From positions 1 to 5,451 of the forward strand of contig CALWWO010000130.1 in NCBI GenBank assembly GCA_944385265.1: DNA of 5,451 nucleotides, in the 5' to 3' direction. Below are positions 1 through 5,096 of the stretch, in pieces. Each line of letters begins with the position of its first letter. Positions within the stretch are counted from its first letter, which is position 1. The notes below the pieces were generated by a model that was not told the DNA's origin, did no database searches, and was given only the letters and a program-made list of their open reading frames with translations. The translations under genes and the position numbers were made by a program. Source of the DNA: an uncultured Oscillospiraceae bacterium. Its GTDB lineage: Bacteria > Bacillota_A > Clostridia > Oscillospirales > Oscillospiraceae.

Positions 1-519
1 GAGTGGCCGTATGAATTGAACACTGATGTTGAGCCAACAAAGATCACAAGGAACTCTTTGAGACCGGTATGGTGGCGATGCAAATACGGGCACACATGGA
101 AAGAGAAGATTGCCAAGAGAACCATAGAAGGAGAGAGGTGCCCCGTCTGCGAAGAAGAGTTTGCTCGTGTGCTGCCCCAACTCCTTATCATGCTCTACTG
201 TGGTCGGCTTGGTTTTAAGGTGAGGCTAAACGACGAAGAGAACATCGGGATCACACTGGATGCTTACATACCGGAGTTGAAGTTGGCAGTCACGGTAATT
301 GGAAATGGTACAAAAACAGAGGAAGAGGCCGTCCTTGTTACCCAGCACCTGTGCAAGGTTCGAGGACTATTATTTGATACAGTCTCATTCAAAGATAGCG
401 CAGAGGGAGTATGTAGAGACGTGAAGAAAGCCTTTCAAGGTGCCCATATCTACATCACTTCAGATAATGACGATGATGTGAGAACAGCACATAGACAGTT
501 CTTCAGATGGAAAAAGTAA
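1..519 (+). CDS. Zinc-ribbon protein with Vsr/PD-(D/E)XK-like C-terminal domain (5' end outside window)
   Basis: The reading frame is open from the first base, so the true start lies to the left; the TTG at 16 only happens to lie inside the frame. Numbering from that TTG, residues 1-45 form one zinc-ribbon module of the pfam14311 (DUF4379) type: a VWW-R-C start, C22-x3-H26 (CKYGH), W28, then C42-P-V-C45. Proteins of this family often carry several such modules followed by a Vsr-like endonuclease fold. Residues 52-125 fit that fold: a helix (LPQLLIML), then LDAYIPELKLAVTV, matching the family's D-x-YIP-x-LK-x-A-I-E core. D82 is kept, but T93 stands where the catalytic Glu is expected. The tail ends RQFFRWKK. 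The role is probably DNA binding, perhaps in defence or on a mobile element; nuclease activity is doubtful. The family assignment is from memory of motifs; the exact function is unknown. Confidence 0.72.
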   Translation, partial: EWPYELNTDVEPTKITRNSLRPVWWRCKYGHTWKEKIAKRTIEGERCPVCEEEFARVLPQLLIMLYCGRLGFKVRLNDEENIGITLDAYIPELKLAVTVIGNGTKTEEEAVLVTQHLCKVRGLLFDTVSFKDSAEGVCRDVKKAFQGAHIYITSDNDDDVRTAHRQFFRWKK

Positions 520-790
520 CTTTACCGCGCTAAATTGCTCAAACCTATTGAAAAATGAGGCTTTGTCTGCTATAATATTTAGGCTTAAATGAAAGCCTTG
601 AGTTCTGACCTTTTCCCCAACAATGATGCCAAGTCTCCACACTCACCAATTTAGTCTCCAATAGCGCGAAGAATTGAGCAGAGTGATGTGGAATTGTGTT
701 CTTGCAACTCGGACTATACGGAAGACTGGCTTTAATCACAGGATGTTTCCGTGTGAGGCTTTAAGTAGTTTTGTACACGTGCGAGGGGTT
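520..790. other. Non-coding junction region between zinc-ribbon gene and metG fragment
   Basis: No open frame here gives a recognisable protein on either strand, and no terminator hairpin follows the zinc-ribbon gene. The stretch holds a near-consensus promoter (548-576), a small hairpin just downstream (AGGCTT 581-586 / AAGCCT 593-598), and a 21-codon ORF from ATG 589 to TAG 654 without a ribosome site. An in-frame extension of the metG fragment runs back to TTG 674, but its residues do not resemble the MetRS linker or anticodon-binding domain. I read the region as a recombination or insertion scar, or an assembly join. Confidence 0.4.
548..576 (+). promoter_or_regulatory. Near-consensus sigma-A promoter with extended -10
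   Basis: TTGAAA (548-553), a 17-base spacer, then TG-C-TATAAT (568-576), giving a perfect -10, an extended -10 TG, and five of six -35 bases. Transcription would start near 583, immediately at a 6-bp hairpin (581-598), and run toward the metG fragment with no terminator before 1364. It therefore probably supplies that gene's transcript. Chance occurrence in AT-rich DNA cannot be excluded. Confidence 0.55.
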
Positions 791-1300
791 ATGATTCCTG
801 CGAATTTGAGGGAAATCAAGCCAGGTTTTCTAATCCCCACAATGAAACCCTTGAATAGTGCAAAGGACGAAAATGGTGTAAGCTCTCAGACGGTTGAAGC
901 GCCGAAAGCCGAGCCGGAAAAGATAGATTTTTCCAAAGTAGAAATCGAGCCTTTATTCAAGGATTTCGTGGATTTTGAGACTTTCAGCAAATCCGATTTC
1001 AGAGCGGTCAAAGTGCTTGCCTGCGAAGCTGTGCCGAAATCCAAGAAGCTCTTAAAGTTTACGCTGGACGATGGCACAAGCACGGGACGCACGATTTTAA
1101 GCGGTATTCGCGCCTATTATCAGCCGGAAGAGCTTGTAGGAAAGACCTGCATCGCAATCGTAAACCTGCCGCCAAGACCGATGATGGGTATTGACTCCTG
1201 CGGTATGCTGATAAGCGCGATACATCACGAGGAAGGCGAAGAAAAGCTCCATCTTCTGATGGTGGATGACCATATTCCGGCAGGCGCGAAGCTGTATTGA
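791..1300 (+). CDS. metG: C-terminal tRNA-binding (Trbp111/EMAP-II-like) domain of methionyl-tRNA synthetase, 5'-truncated metG
   Basis: The last ~108 residues (from about base 974) are an OB-fold tRNA-binding domain of the MetRS C-terminal/Trbp111 type. Key stretches are FETFSKSDFRAVKV, the SKKLLKF strand, TILSGI, YYQPEELVGKT, NLPPRPMMGIDSCGM and the terminal DDHIPAGAKLY. In bacterial MetRS this appendix dimerises the enzyme and raises its affinity for tRNA. It is preceded by a charged, Pro/Glu-rich linker (from about base 890) like the one joining it to the anticodon-binding domain. The HIGH and KMSKS catalytic core and the anticodon-binding domain are missing upstream, so this is either a decayed 3' fragment or a free-standing tRNA-binding protein. 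ATG 791 is chosen because GAGGGG (783-788) precedes it, although close; TTG 674, ATG 686, ATG 743 and ATG 842 are also in frame. A strong terminator follows. Confidence 0.75.
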   Translation: MIPANLREIKPGFLIPTMKPLNSAKDENGVSSQTVEAPKAEPEKIDFSKVEIEPLFKDFVDFETFSKSDFRAVKVLACEAVPKSKKLLKFTLDDGTSTGRTILSGIRAYYQPEELVGKTCIAIVNLPPRPMMGIDSCGMLISAIHHEEGEEKLHLLMVDDHIPAGAKLY

Positions 1301-1363
1301 GAGAAAATTACGTACAGATCGTTTGTTGAAAAGTTTGAACTTATCAGGACAAATATTACTGCT

Positions 1364-1405
1364 AGCGCTCTTTAAAAAGCTTACTTTTAAAGAGCGCTGC
1401 TTTTT
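1364..1405 (+). terminator. Rho-independent terminator after metG fragment
   Basis: A perfect 14-bp stem, AGCGCTCTTTAAAA (1364-1377) with TTTTAAAGAGCGCT (1385-1398), encloses a 7-base loop. It is followed by GC and five T (1401-1405). It ends the metG-fragment transcript and separates it from the GNAT gene. There is no matching T-tract on the - strand, so it is directional. Confidence 0.9.
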
Positions 1406-1484
1406 ATTATGCGAGTTTAGAAGTTGTGTTATTCTCCTCCTAATTTACACAGCGACCGAAAAATAAATATAGCGAGGTTTTATA

Positions 1485-2003
1485 ATGATTGTTAAAATAA
1501 GAAAATGGGAATCTACAGATGCAAAAGCTTTAGCTGCTGCTATTTCAAATAAAAAAATACAGGACAATCTTCGAGACGGATTGCCGTTTCCATATACGGA
1601 GGAAGACGGCAAAGAATTTATTTCCGCAATGCTCTCAGACGATACAAATGATACGTTTTCTTTTGCCGTTACGGCTGACGATAGAGTTATAGGAAGTATA
1701 TCGGCGTCCCGGCAGGGAAATATCCATTACAGGACAGCAGAGCTTGGCTATTACATAGCGGAAGAGTATTGGGGGAAGGGAATCATGACGGAAGCTGTAA
1801 AACAGCTTTGCGAGTATGTGTTTTCAAGTACCGATATTATACGTATTTATGCAGAACCATTTATGCACAATATAGCTTCTCAGCGTGTACTTGAAAAAGC
1901 CGGCTTTGAATGCGAGGGTATACTTCGCAGCAACGCAGTCAAAAACGGTATTATATTGGATATGAAAATGTATTCTCGGTTAAACGATGATTATCTTAAA
2001 TAG
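1485..2003 (+). CDS. GNAT family N-acetyltransferase, RimJ/RimL-like
   Basis: This 172-residue protein has the length of a single-domain GNAT and transfers an acetyl group from acetyl-CoA to an amine; the acceptor cannot be told from sequence. Motif A is AELGYYIAEEYWGKGIMTEA (85-104), with the acetyl-CoA pyrophosphate loop (Q/R-x-x-G-x-G/A in the family) represented by Y95-W-G-K-G-I. Motif B follows as P125-F-x-H-N-x-A-S-x-R-V-L-E-K-A-G-F-E (125-142), the hallmark of the RimJ/RimL subfamily, which contains ribosomal-protein N-terminal acetylases and many antibiotic- or metabolite-modifying enzymes. The start at ATG 1485 is supported by GAGG at 1474-1477, seven bases upstream. No convincing promoter was found in the short gap after the metG terminator. 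grpB follows 66 bases downstream on the same strand with no terminator between, so the two may share a transcript. Confidence 0.9.
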   Translation: MIVKIRKWESTDAKALAAAISNKKIQDNLRDGLPFPYTEEDGKEFISAMLSDDTNDTFSFAVTADDRVIGSISASRQGNIHYRTAELGYYIAEEYWGKGIMTEAVKQLCEYVFSSTDIIRIYAEPFMHNIASQRVLEKAGFECEGILRSNAVKNGIILDMKMYSRLNDDYLK

Positions 2004-2069
2004 GAGCAGTAAGCCCAAATTACTTTGACTGTAGTGTAAAAATAAAAAACGCAAGGGGAGGCGGATTTT

Positions 2070-2597
2070 ATGCCGCAGCACATAATTGTAACAGAATATG
2101 ATCCAGTGTGGATATCAATGTTTAAGGAGGAGGCTGAAAGAATCAAAGTAATACTGGGCGAAAACTGCGTAGCAGTTCATCATATAGGCAGTACGTCGGT
2201 CAAAGGGCTTGCTGCAAAGCCGATTATCGATATCATGCCGGTTGTCAAAGATTTAGGCAAAGTAGACAGGGTTAAATCGGAATTTGAGAAAATCGGTTAT
2301 GAGTATATGGGCGAGTTTGGTATTCCTGGGCGGCGATATCTGCGCAAGGGCGGAGAAAAACGAACGCACCAAATACATGTTTTTGCCCAAACCGATATAT
2401 ATAATATAAAACGCCACCTTGCCTTCCGTGATTATCTGCGTACTCACAGCGATGTACGGGAAGCGTACGCAAAGCTCAAAAGGGAACTTGCCAAAAAGTA
2501 TCCGTATGATATTGACGGCTATTGCGACGGGAAAGATGATTTCGTCAAGGAAATTGAGGAGAAAGCAGCAGAGTATAGCGCAGCGCTTGACAGCTAA
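2070..2597 (+). CDS. GrpB/UPF0157 family protein (nucleotidyltransferase-like fold)
   Basis: This 175-residue protein matches the full length of stand-alone GrpB proteins. The diagnostic stretch is HHIGSTSVKGLAAKPIIDIM (37-56): G40-S41 and D54 sit where the nucleotidyltransferase superfamily has its GS...D metal/nucleotide motif. Further family marks are the GIPGRRYLRK segment (84-93), T99-H-Q-I-H-V-F (99-105) and H116-L-A-F-R-D-Y-L-R (116-124). The name derives from proximity to grpE in Bacillus, not from chaperone function; the substrate is unknown, and some relatives are fused to dephospho-CoA kinase. Start ATG 2070 has a strong ribosome site, AAGGGGAGG (2053-2061), eight bases upstream. 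It lies just after the GNAT gene, and its last codons contain the promoter of the ABC-F gene. Confidence 0.92.
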   Translation: MPQHIIVTEYDPVWISMFKEEAERIKVILGENCVAVHHIGSTSVKGLAAKPIIDIMPVVKDLGKVDRVKSEFEKIGYEYMGEFGIPGRRYLRKGGEKRTHQIHVFAQTDIYNIKRHLAFRDYLRTHSDVREAYAKLKRELAKKYPYDIDGYCDGKDDFVKEIEEKAAEYSAALDS

Positions 2598-2615
2598 ATC
2601 GATTTGTGGTATGTT
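2587..2615 (+). promoter_or_regulatory. Promoter of the ABC-F leader transcript
   Basis: A perfect -35 TTGACA (2587-2592) lies inside the last codons of grpB. A 17-base spacer and an extended -10, TG-G-TATGTT (2607-2615), follow. Transcription would begin near 2622, 25 bases before the leader-peptide ATG and about 225 bases before the ABC-F start, the long leader expected for attenuation. A weaker alternative, TTGTGT 2705-2710 with TATATT 2728-2733, lies inside the leader. Confidence 0.65.
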
Positions 2616-2646
2616 GATATAAGTCCAAAAAGAAAAGGGTGGAAAG

Positions 2647-2670
2647 ATGCGTAACTTTCTTTGCAAATAA
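2647..2670 (+). CDS. Putative 7-codon leader peptide (uORF) of the ABC-F gene
   Basis: ATG 2647 to TAA 2668-2670 encodes MRNFLCK. A ribosome site, AGGGTGG (2636-2642), lies four bases upstream and comes soon after the predicted transcription start. Codons 3-7 coincide with the left arm of the large hairpin (2651-2666), so a ribosome sitting or stalling on this ORF would hide that arm. Leader peptides of this size control antibiotic-inducible ABC-F, erm and tet(M)-type genes. The peptide is identified by position and ribosome site only; I do not recognise its sequence as a known leader. Confidence 0.5.
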   Translation: MRNFLCK

Positions 2671-2737
2671 ATAAAAATGCACAATAGCGCCTTTTATGGG
2701 GGTATTGTGTCCTTTGCAAGGAAGTTATATATTTTTT
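2652..2737 (+). terminator. First attenuator hairpin with U-tract in the ABC-F leader
   Basis: The outer arms AACTTTCTTTGCAA (2653-2666) and TTGCAAGGAAGTT (2714-2726) pair with one bulged base. An inner stem, CACAATA (2680-2686) with TATTGTG (2703-2709), stacks inside. A short AU stretch and six T (2732-2737) follow. The structure can end transcription from the leader promoter (and from grpB) and would be destabilised by a ribosome on the MRNFLCK ORF. The large size also resembles a small MITE-like palindrome, but no target duplication is visible. Confidence 0.55.
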
Positions 2738-2756
2738 GCCTGTTTATAGTGATTGC

Positions 2757-2774
2757 GCCGTTTTATAAAACGGC
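2757..2774. repeat. Perfect 18-bp palindrome in the ABC-F leader
   Basis: GCCGTTTTATAAAACGGC reads identically on both strands and lies between the two terminator-like hairpins. As RNA it gives a 7-bp hairpin with a UAUA loop; as DNA it could be a dimeric repressor operator. Its CGGC half (2771-2774) is complementary to GCCG in the left arm of the second hairpin (2793-2796), so it may take part in alternative folding. Confidence 0.6.
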
Positions 2775-2790
2775 ATGAACTTGCTATGGC

Positions 2791-2832
2791 GAGCCGCAGG
2801 AATTAACTTTCTGGCGGCTCTTATTTATTTTT
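2791..2832 (+). terminator. Second attenuator hairpin just before the ABC-F start
   Basis: GAGCCGCAG (2791-2799) pairs with CTGGCGGCTC (2811-2820) with one bulged G, giving a GC-rich stem and an 11-base loop. TTATTTATTTTT (2821-2832) follows. The T-rich tail runs straight into the GGAGG ribosome site (2833-2837) of the ABC-F gene, so this is a terminator placed to block expression unless it is prevented from forming. A six-codon ORF (ATG 2786 to TAA 2806, MASRRN) crosses its left arm but lacks a ribosome site. Confidence 0.65.
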
Positions 2833-2846
2833 GGAGGATAGAGACA

Positions 2847-4313
2847 ATGTCAATAATTAAAATAGAAAATCTTACTTTTTCCTATCCGGGAAGCTATGAT
2901 AATATATTTGAAAATGTAAGCTTTCAGATAGACACTGATTGGAAACTTGGCTTTATAGGAAGAAACGGCAGGGGCAAGACCACGCTTTTGGAGCTTTTGC
3001 TTGGGAAATATGAATACAGTGGAAAAATTGTAAGCTCGGTACAGTTTGATTACTTTCCGTACCATGTTAAAGATAAAAGCCTGTTTACAGAAAAAGTCTT
3101 GCAGGAAGTGTGCCGGAATGCCGAAGAATGGGAATTGCTTAGGGAATTGTCACTTCTGGAGGTCGATGCTAATGTACTGGAGAGACCTTTTTATACGCTC
3201 TCTAATGGAGAACAGACAAAGGTCCTGCTTGCAGCCCTTTTTCTCAATTACGGACATTTTACGCTTATTGACGAGCCTACAAATCATCTGGATATTAAAG
3301 CGCGTGAAATGGTGTCAGAATATCTCAAAAAGAAAAAAGGTTTTATATTGGTGTCCCATGATCGCCGCTTTTTAGATGGATGTGTAGATCATATTTTATC
3401 GCTGAACAAAACGAATATAGAAATTCAAAACGGAAATTTTTCATCGTGGCTTGTGAATTTTGAACGGCAGCAAAGATTTGAAATGGTAGAAAACGAACGG
3501 CTGCAGAAAGATATCGATCATCTTCGGCAAGCGGCGGCAAGGGCAACCGGTTGGTCGAATAAGGTCGAATCTTCTAAATATGGCGATGGACAGATCGACA
3601 GGGGATATGTAGGGCATAAATCTGCTAAAATGATGAAACGTTCGAAGTCTATTGAAGCAAGACGGCAGCGAGCGATCGAACAAAAGGCGGGACTTCTGAA
3701 AAATGTTGAGACTGCCGAAAATCTGAAGCTGGCTCCGATGGTATATCACGCTGATGTGCTTGCGTCATTTTCAGATGTTATGGTCTTCTATGGCGGGAAA
3801 AACGTCTGCAAATCTGTTTCATTCGTGTTGCATCGCGGCGACCGAATTGCTCTGGAGGGCAAAAACGGCAGCGGGAAAAGCAGCTTACTGAAGCTTTTGG
3901 TCGGCGAATCGATCGAATATAGAGGCAGCGTGAACATGGGATCGGGACTTGTGATATCTTACGTGCCACAGGACACTTCGGATTTGCGCGGCAGCTTGTC
4001 GGAATATGCAGAAAAATATCATGTAGATGAAAGCTTGTTTAAAGCGATTTTAAGGAAAATGGATTTTCAACGTGTGCAGTTTGAAAAAGATATGGCTGAC
4101 TTTTCAGGCGGGCAAAAGAAGAAAGTGCTGATTGCAAGAAGCCTTTGCGAGCGGGCGCATTTATATGTATGGGATGAGCCTCTTAACTTTATTGATATTT
4201 ATTCGCGTATGCAGATTGAGCGGCTTATAAAGACGTTTTCACCGACTATGATTTTTGTGGAGCACGACAGCGCTTTTAAAGATACTATAGCGACATCTGT
4301 GGTGCAGTTGTAA
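2847..4313 (+). CDS. abc-f: ABC-F ribosome-protection ATPase, Lsa/CplR-like
   Basis: This 488-residue cytosolic protein has no membrane segments and two ATP-binding domains in tandem, the ABC-F layout. NBD1: Walker A GRNGRGKTT (38-46), signature LSNGEQ (118-123), Walker B with catalytic E143 (LIDEPTNHLD), switch H171. The linker (about 205-300) is highly charged and reaches the ribosomal P site in resistance ABC-Fs. NBD2: Walker A GKNGSGKSS (338-346), signature FSGGQKKKV (419-427), WDEPLNFID with E444, H473. WKLGFIGRNGRGKTTLL and YVWDEPLNFIDIYSR resemble Lsa(A) and CplR, which dislodge lincosamides, streptogramin A and pleuromutilins from the 50S subunit; the drug range here is inferred. ATG 2847 is chosen because GGAGG (2833-2837) lies nine bases upstream. 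In-frame ATG 2775 would add 24 residues encoded by the terminator hairpin and lacks a ribosome site. Confidence 0.93.
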   Translation: MSIIKIENLTFSYPGSYDNIFENVSFQIDTDWKLGFIGRNGRGKTTLLELLLGKYEYSGKIVSSVQFDYFPYHVKDKSLFTEKVLQEVCRNAEEWELLRELSLLEVDANVLERPFYTLSNGEQTKVLLAALFLNYGHFTLIDEPTNHLDIKAREMVSEYLKKKKGFILVSHDRRFLDGCVDHILSLNKTNIEIQNGNFSSWLVNFERQQRFEMVENERLQKDIDHLRQAAARATGWSNKVESSKYGDGQIDRGYVGHKSAKMMKRSKSIEARRQRAIEQKAGLLKNVETAENLKLAPMVYHADVLASFSDVMVFYGGKNVCKSVSFVLHRGDRIALEGKNGSGKSSLLKLLVGESIEYRGSVNMGSGLVISYVPQDTSDLRGSLSEYAEKYHVDESLFKAILRKMDFQRVQFEKDMADFSGGQKKKVLIARSLCERAHLYVWDEPLNFIDIYSRMQIERLIKTFSPTMIFVEHDSAFKDTIATSVVQL

Positions 4314-4320
4314 AATCGAG

Positions 4321-4364
4321 AAATCCCTCCGACCTGCAATAAACGATGTCCGGAGGGATTTTTT
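4321..4364 (+). terminator. Rho-independent terminator of the ABC-F gene
   Basis: A perfect 11-bp stem, AAATCCCTCCG (4321-4331) with CGGAGGGATTT (4351-4361), runs into six T (4359-4364), seven bases after the ABC-F stop. It sits between two convergent genes. On the - strand the trailing sequence has only a short T run, so it would serve the DUF2284 transcript weakly at best. Confidence 0.9.
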
Positions 4365-4413
4365 AATAATATGTTTTGTTAGTACTAGGAGTCAAATCCA
4401 TTTTTAGCGAAAT

Positions 4414-4965
4414 TTAATACAATATTCCGCCGAAATATGTGATGGTATTCGGACCGTTCATATAAGTTATCCCTGCTTTTTCAGCAAGCTTGGAAACTAA
4501 AATCCCGAAGCCTTCGATGGAAGGATATAGATTGTCAGGAAAACGGCACGGCTCGTTAGGATAAGTACATTGCTCACAGCGGGAACAACCGCCGGCAGAT
4601 AGTATAAGAAAGCGTTTCAAAGCCTTTGATTTTATAATATCGTGCACATGATCGCATGTAATTTTAAAGCGTCGCATTGCAGCTTGCATACCTTCAATAT
4701 CAAAACTGTCCTCAATTTCATAGCATGCGCTGAAGACAAGGATATTATCATATGACAGGCATTCATTTACACCGTCGTCATACGATCCCCAAGCCGGAGG
4801 GCAGGTCCATCTGCTCCCGAAGAGATGACAGCCGTTGCTTTCACAGATGTTACGTACATCTCTTGAAAACGGTATCATATCCGTCGTCAATACGGCGAAT
4901 TCTTTTATTCCGGCATCTGTCGCTTCCTGAGCTGACAAGACGGATTTTTGAAATATTGTACACAT
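4414..4965 (-). CDS. DUF2284 predicted metal-binding protein
   Basis: This 183-residue protein is typical of the DUF2284 family (predicted metal-binding, common in anaerobic Clostridia and archaea). Family cysteines are present: C41 and C46, W53-T-C55-P-P, then G125-G-C-S-R-C-E-Q-C (C127, C130, C133) and P139-C140-R. The conserved S149-I-E-x-F-G-I and a C-terminal NGPNTITYFGG follow. The Cys pattern suggests an iron-sulfur cluster or other bound metal; the reaction is unknown. Start ATG 4965 is preceded on the - strand by AAAAGGAAC, about ten bases upstream. It lies 131 bases downstream of a flavodoxin-ferredoxin gene in the same direction, with no clear terminator between them, so co-transcription and an electron-transfer link are plausible but inferred. 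Confidence 0.88.
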   Translation of the reverse strand: MCTIFQKSVLSAQEATDAGIKEFAVLTTDMIPFSRDVRNICESNGCHLFGSRWTCPPAWGSYDDGVNECLSYDNILVFSACYEIEDSFDIEGMQAAMRRFKITCDHVHDIIKSKALKRFLILSAGGCSRCEQCTYPNEPCRFPDNLYPSIEGFGILVSKLAEKAGITYMNGPNTITYFGGILY

Positions 4966-5010
4966 AAGATGCTGTTCCTTTTGTGTTTTAACTACTTTTT
5001 CTGTTTATAT

Positions 5011-5077
5011 GAGCATGATCAGCGCGCTTGTTATTGACCTTGACATTCATATTGTGCATATGCGAGCGGGATCAGCG
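5011..5077. repeat. Imperfect 14-bp direct repeat upstream of the DUF2284 gene
   Basis: GAGCATGATCAGCG (5011-5024) and GAGCGGGATCAGCG (5064-5077) match at 12 of 14 positions, with starts 53 bases apart, close to five helical turns. Both lie in the gap between the flavodoxin-ferredoxin and DUF2284 genes. They could be paired regulator sites or a chance duplication. Confidence 0.35.
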
Positions 5078-5096
5078 ATGGCTTTATCAGATGAAG

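Noticed and set aside
526..680. Shared inverted 7-mers (CGCGCTA 526-532 / TAGCGCG 662-668 and TGCTCAA 536-542 / TTGAGCA 674-680) hinting at element ends
   Set aside because: The two pairings cross each other rather than nest, the matches are short, and no target duplication or transposase accompanies them. Chance is likely.
545..739. Minus-strand open frame of 64 codons in the gap after the zinc-ribbon gene
   Set aside because: Residues resemble no family, no ribosome site, and it overlaps another equally anonymous frame. Probably random.
2025..2050. TTGACT at 2025-2030 as a separate grpB promoter
   Set aside because: No acceptable -10 at the right distance. grpB is more simply read through from the GNAT gene.
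2253..2684. 143-codon minus-strand open frame opposite grpB
   Set aside because: It is antisense to a clearly conserved GrpB coding sequence, has low-complexity hydrophobic and aromatic content, and spans the ABC-F promoter and leader.
2652..2727. Large palindrome as a MITE or transposon relic
   Set aside because: Its position over a leader ORF, the U-tract behind it and the downstream ABC-F gene fit an attenuator better, and no flanking duplication is seen.
5040..5068. Plus-strand TTGACA at 5040-5045 as a promoter
   Set aside because: No -10 element at 16-18 bases spacing, and no plus-strand gene follows.
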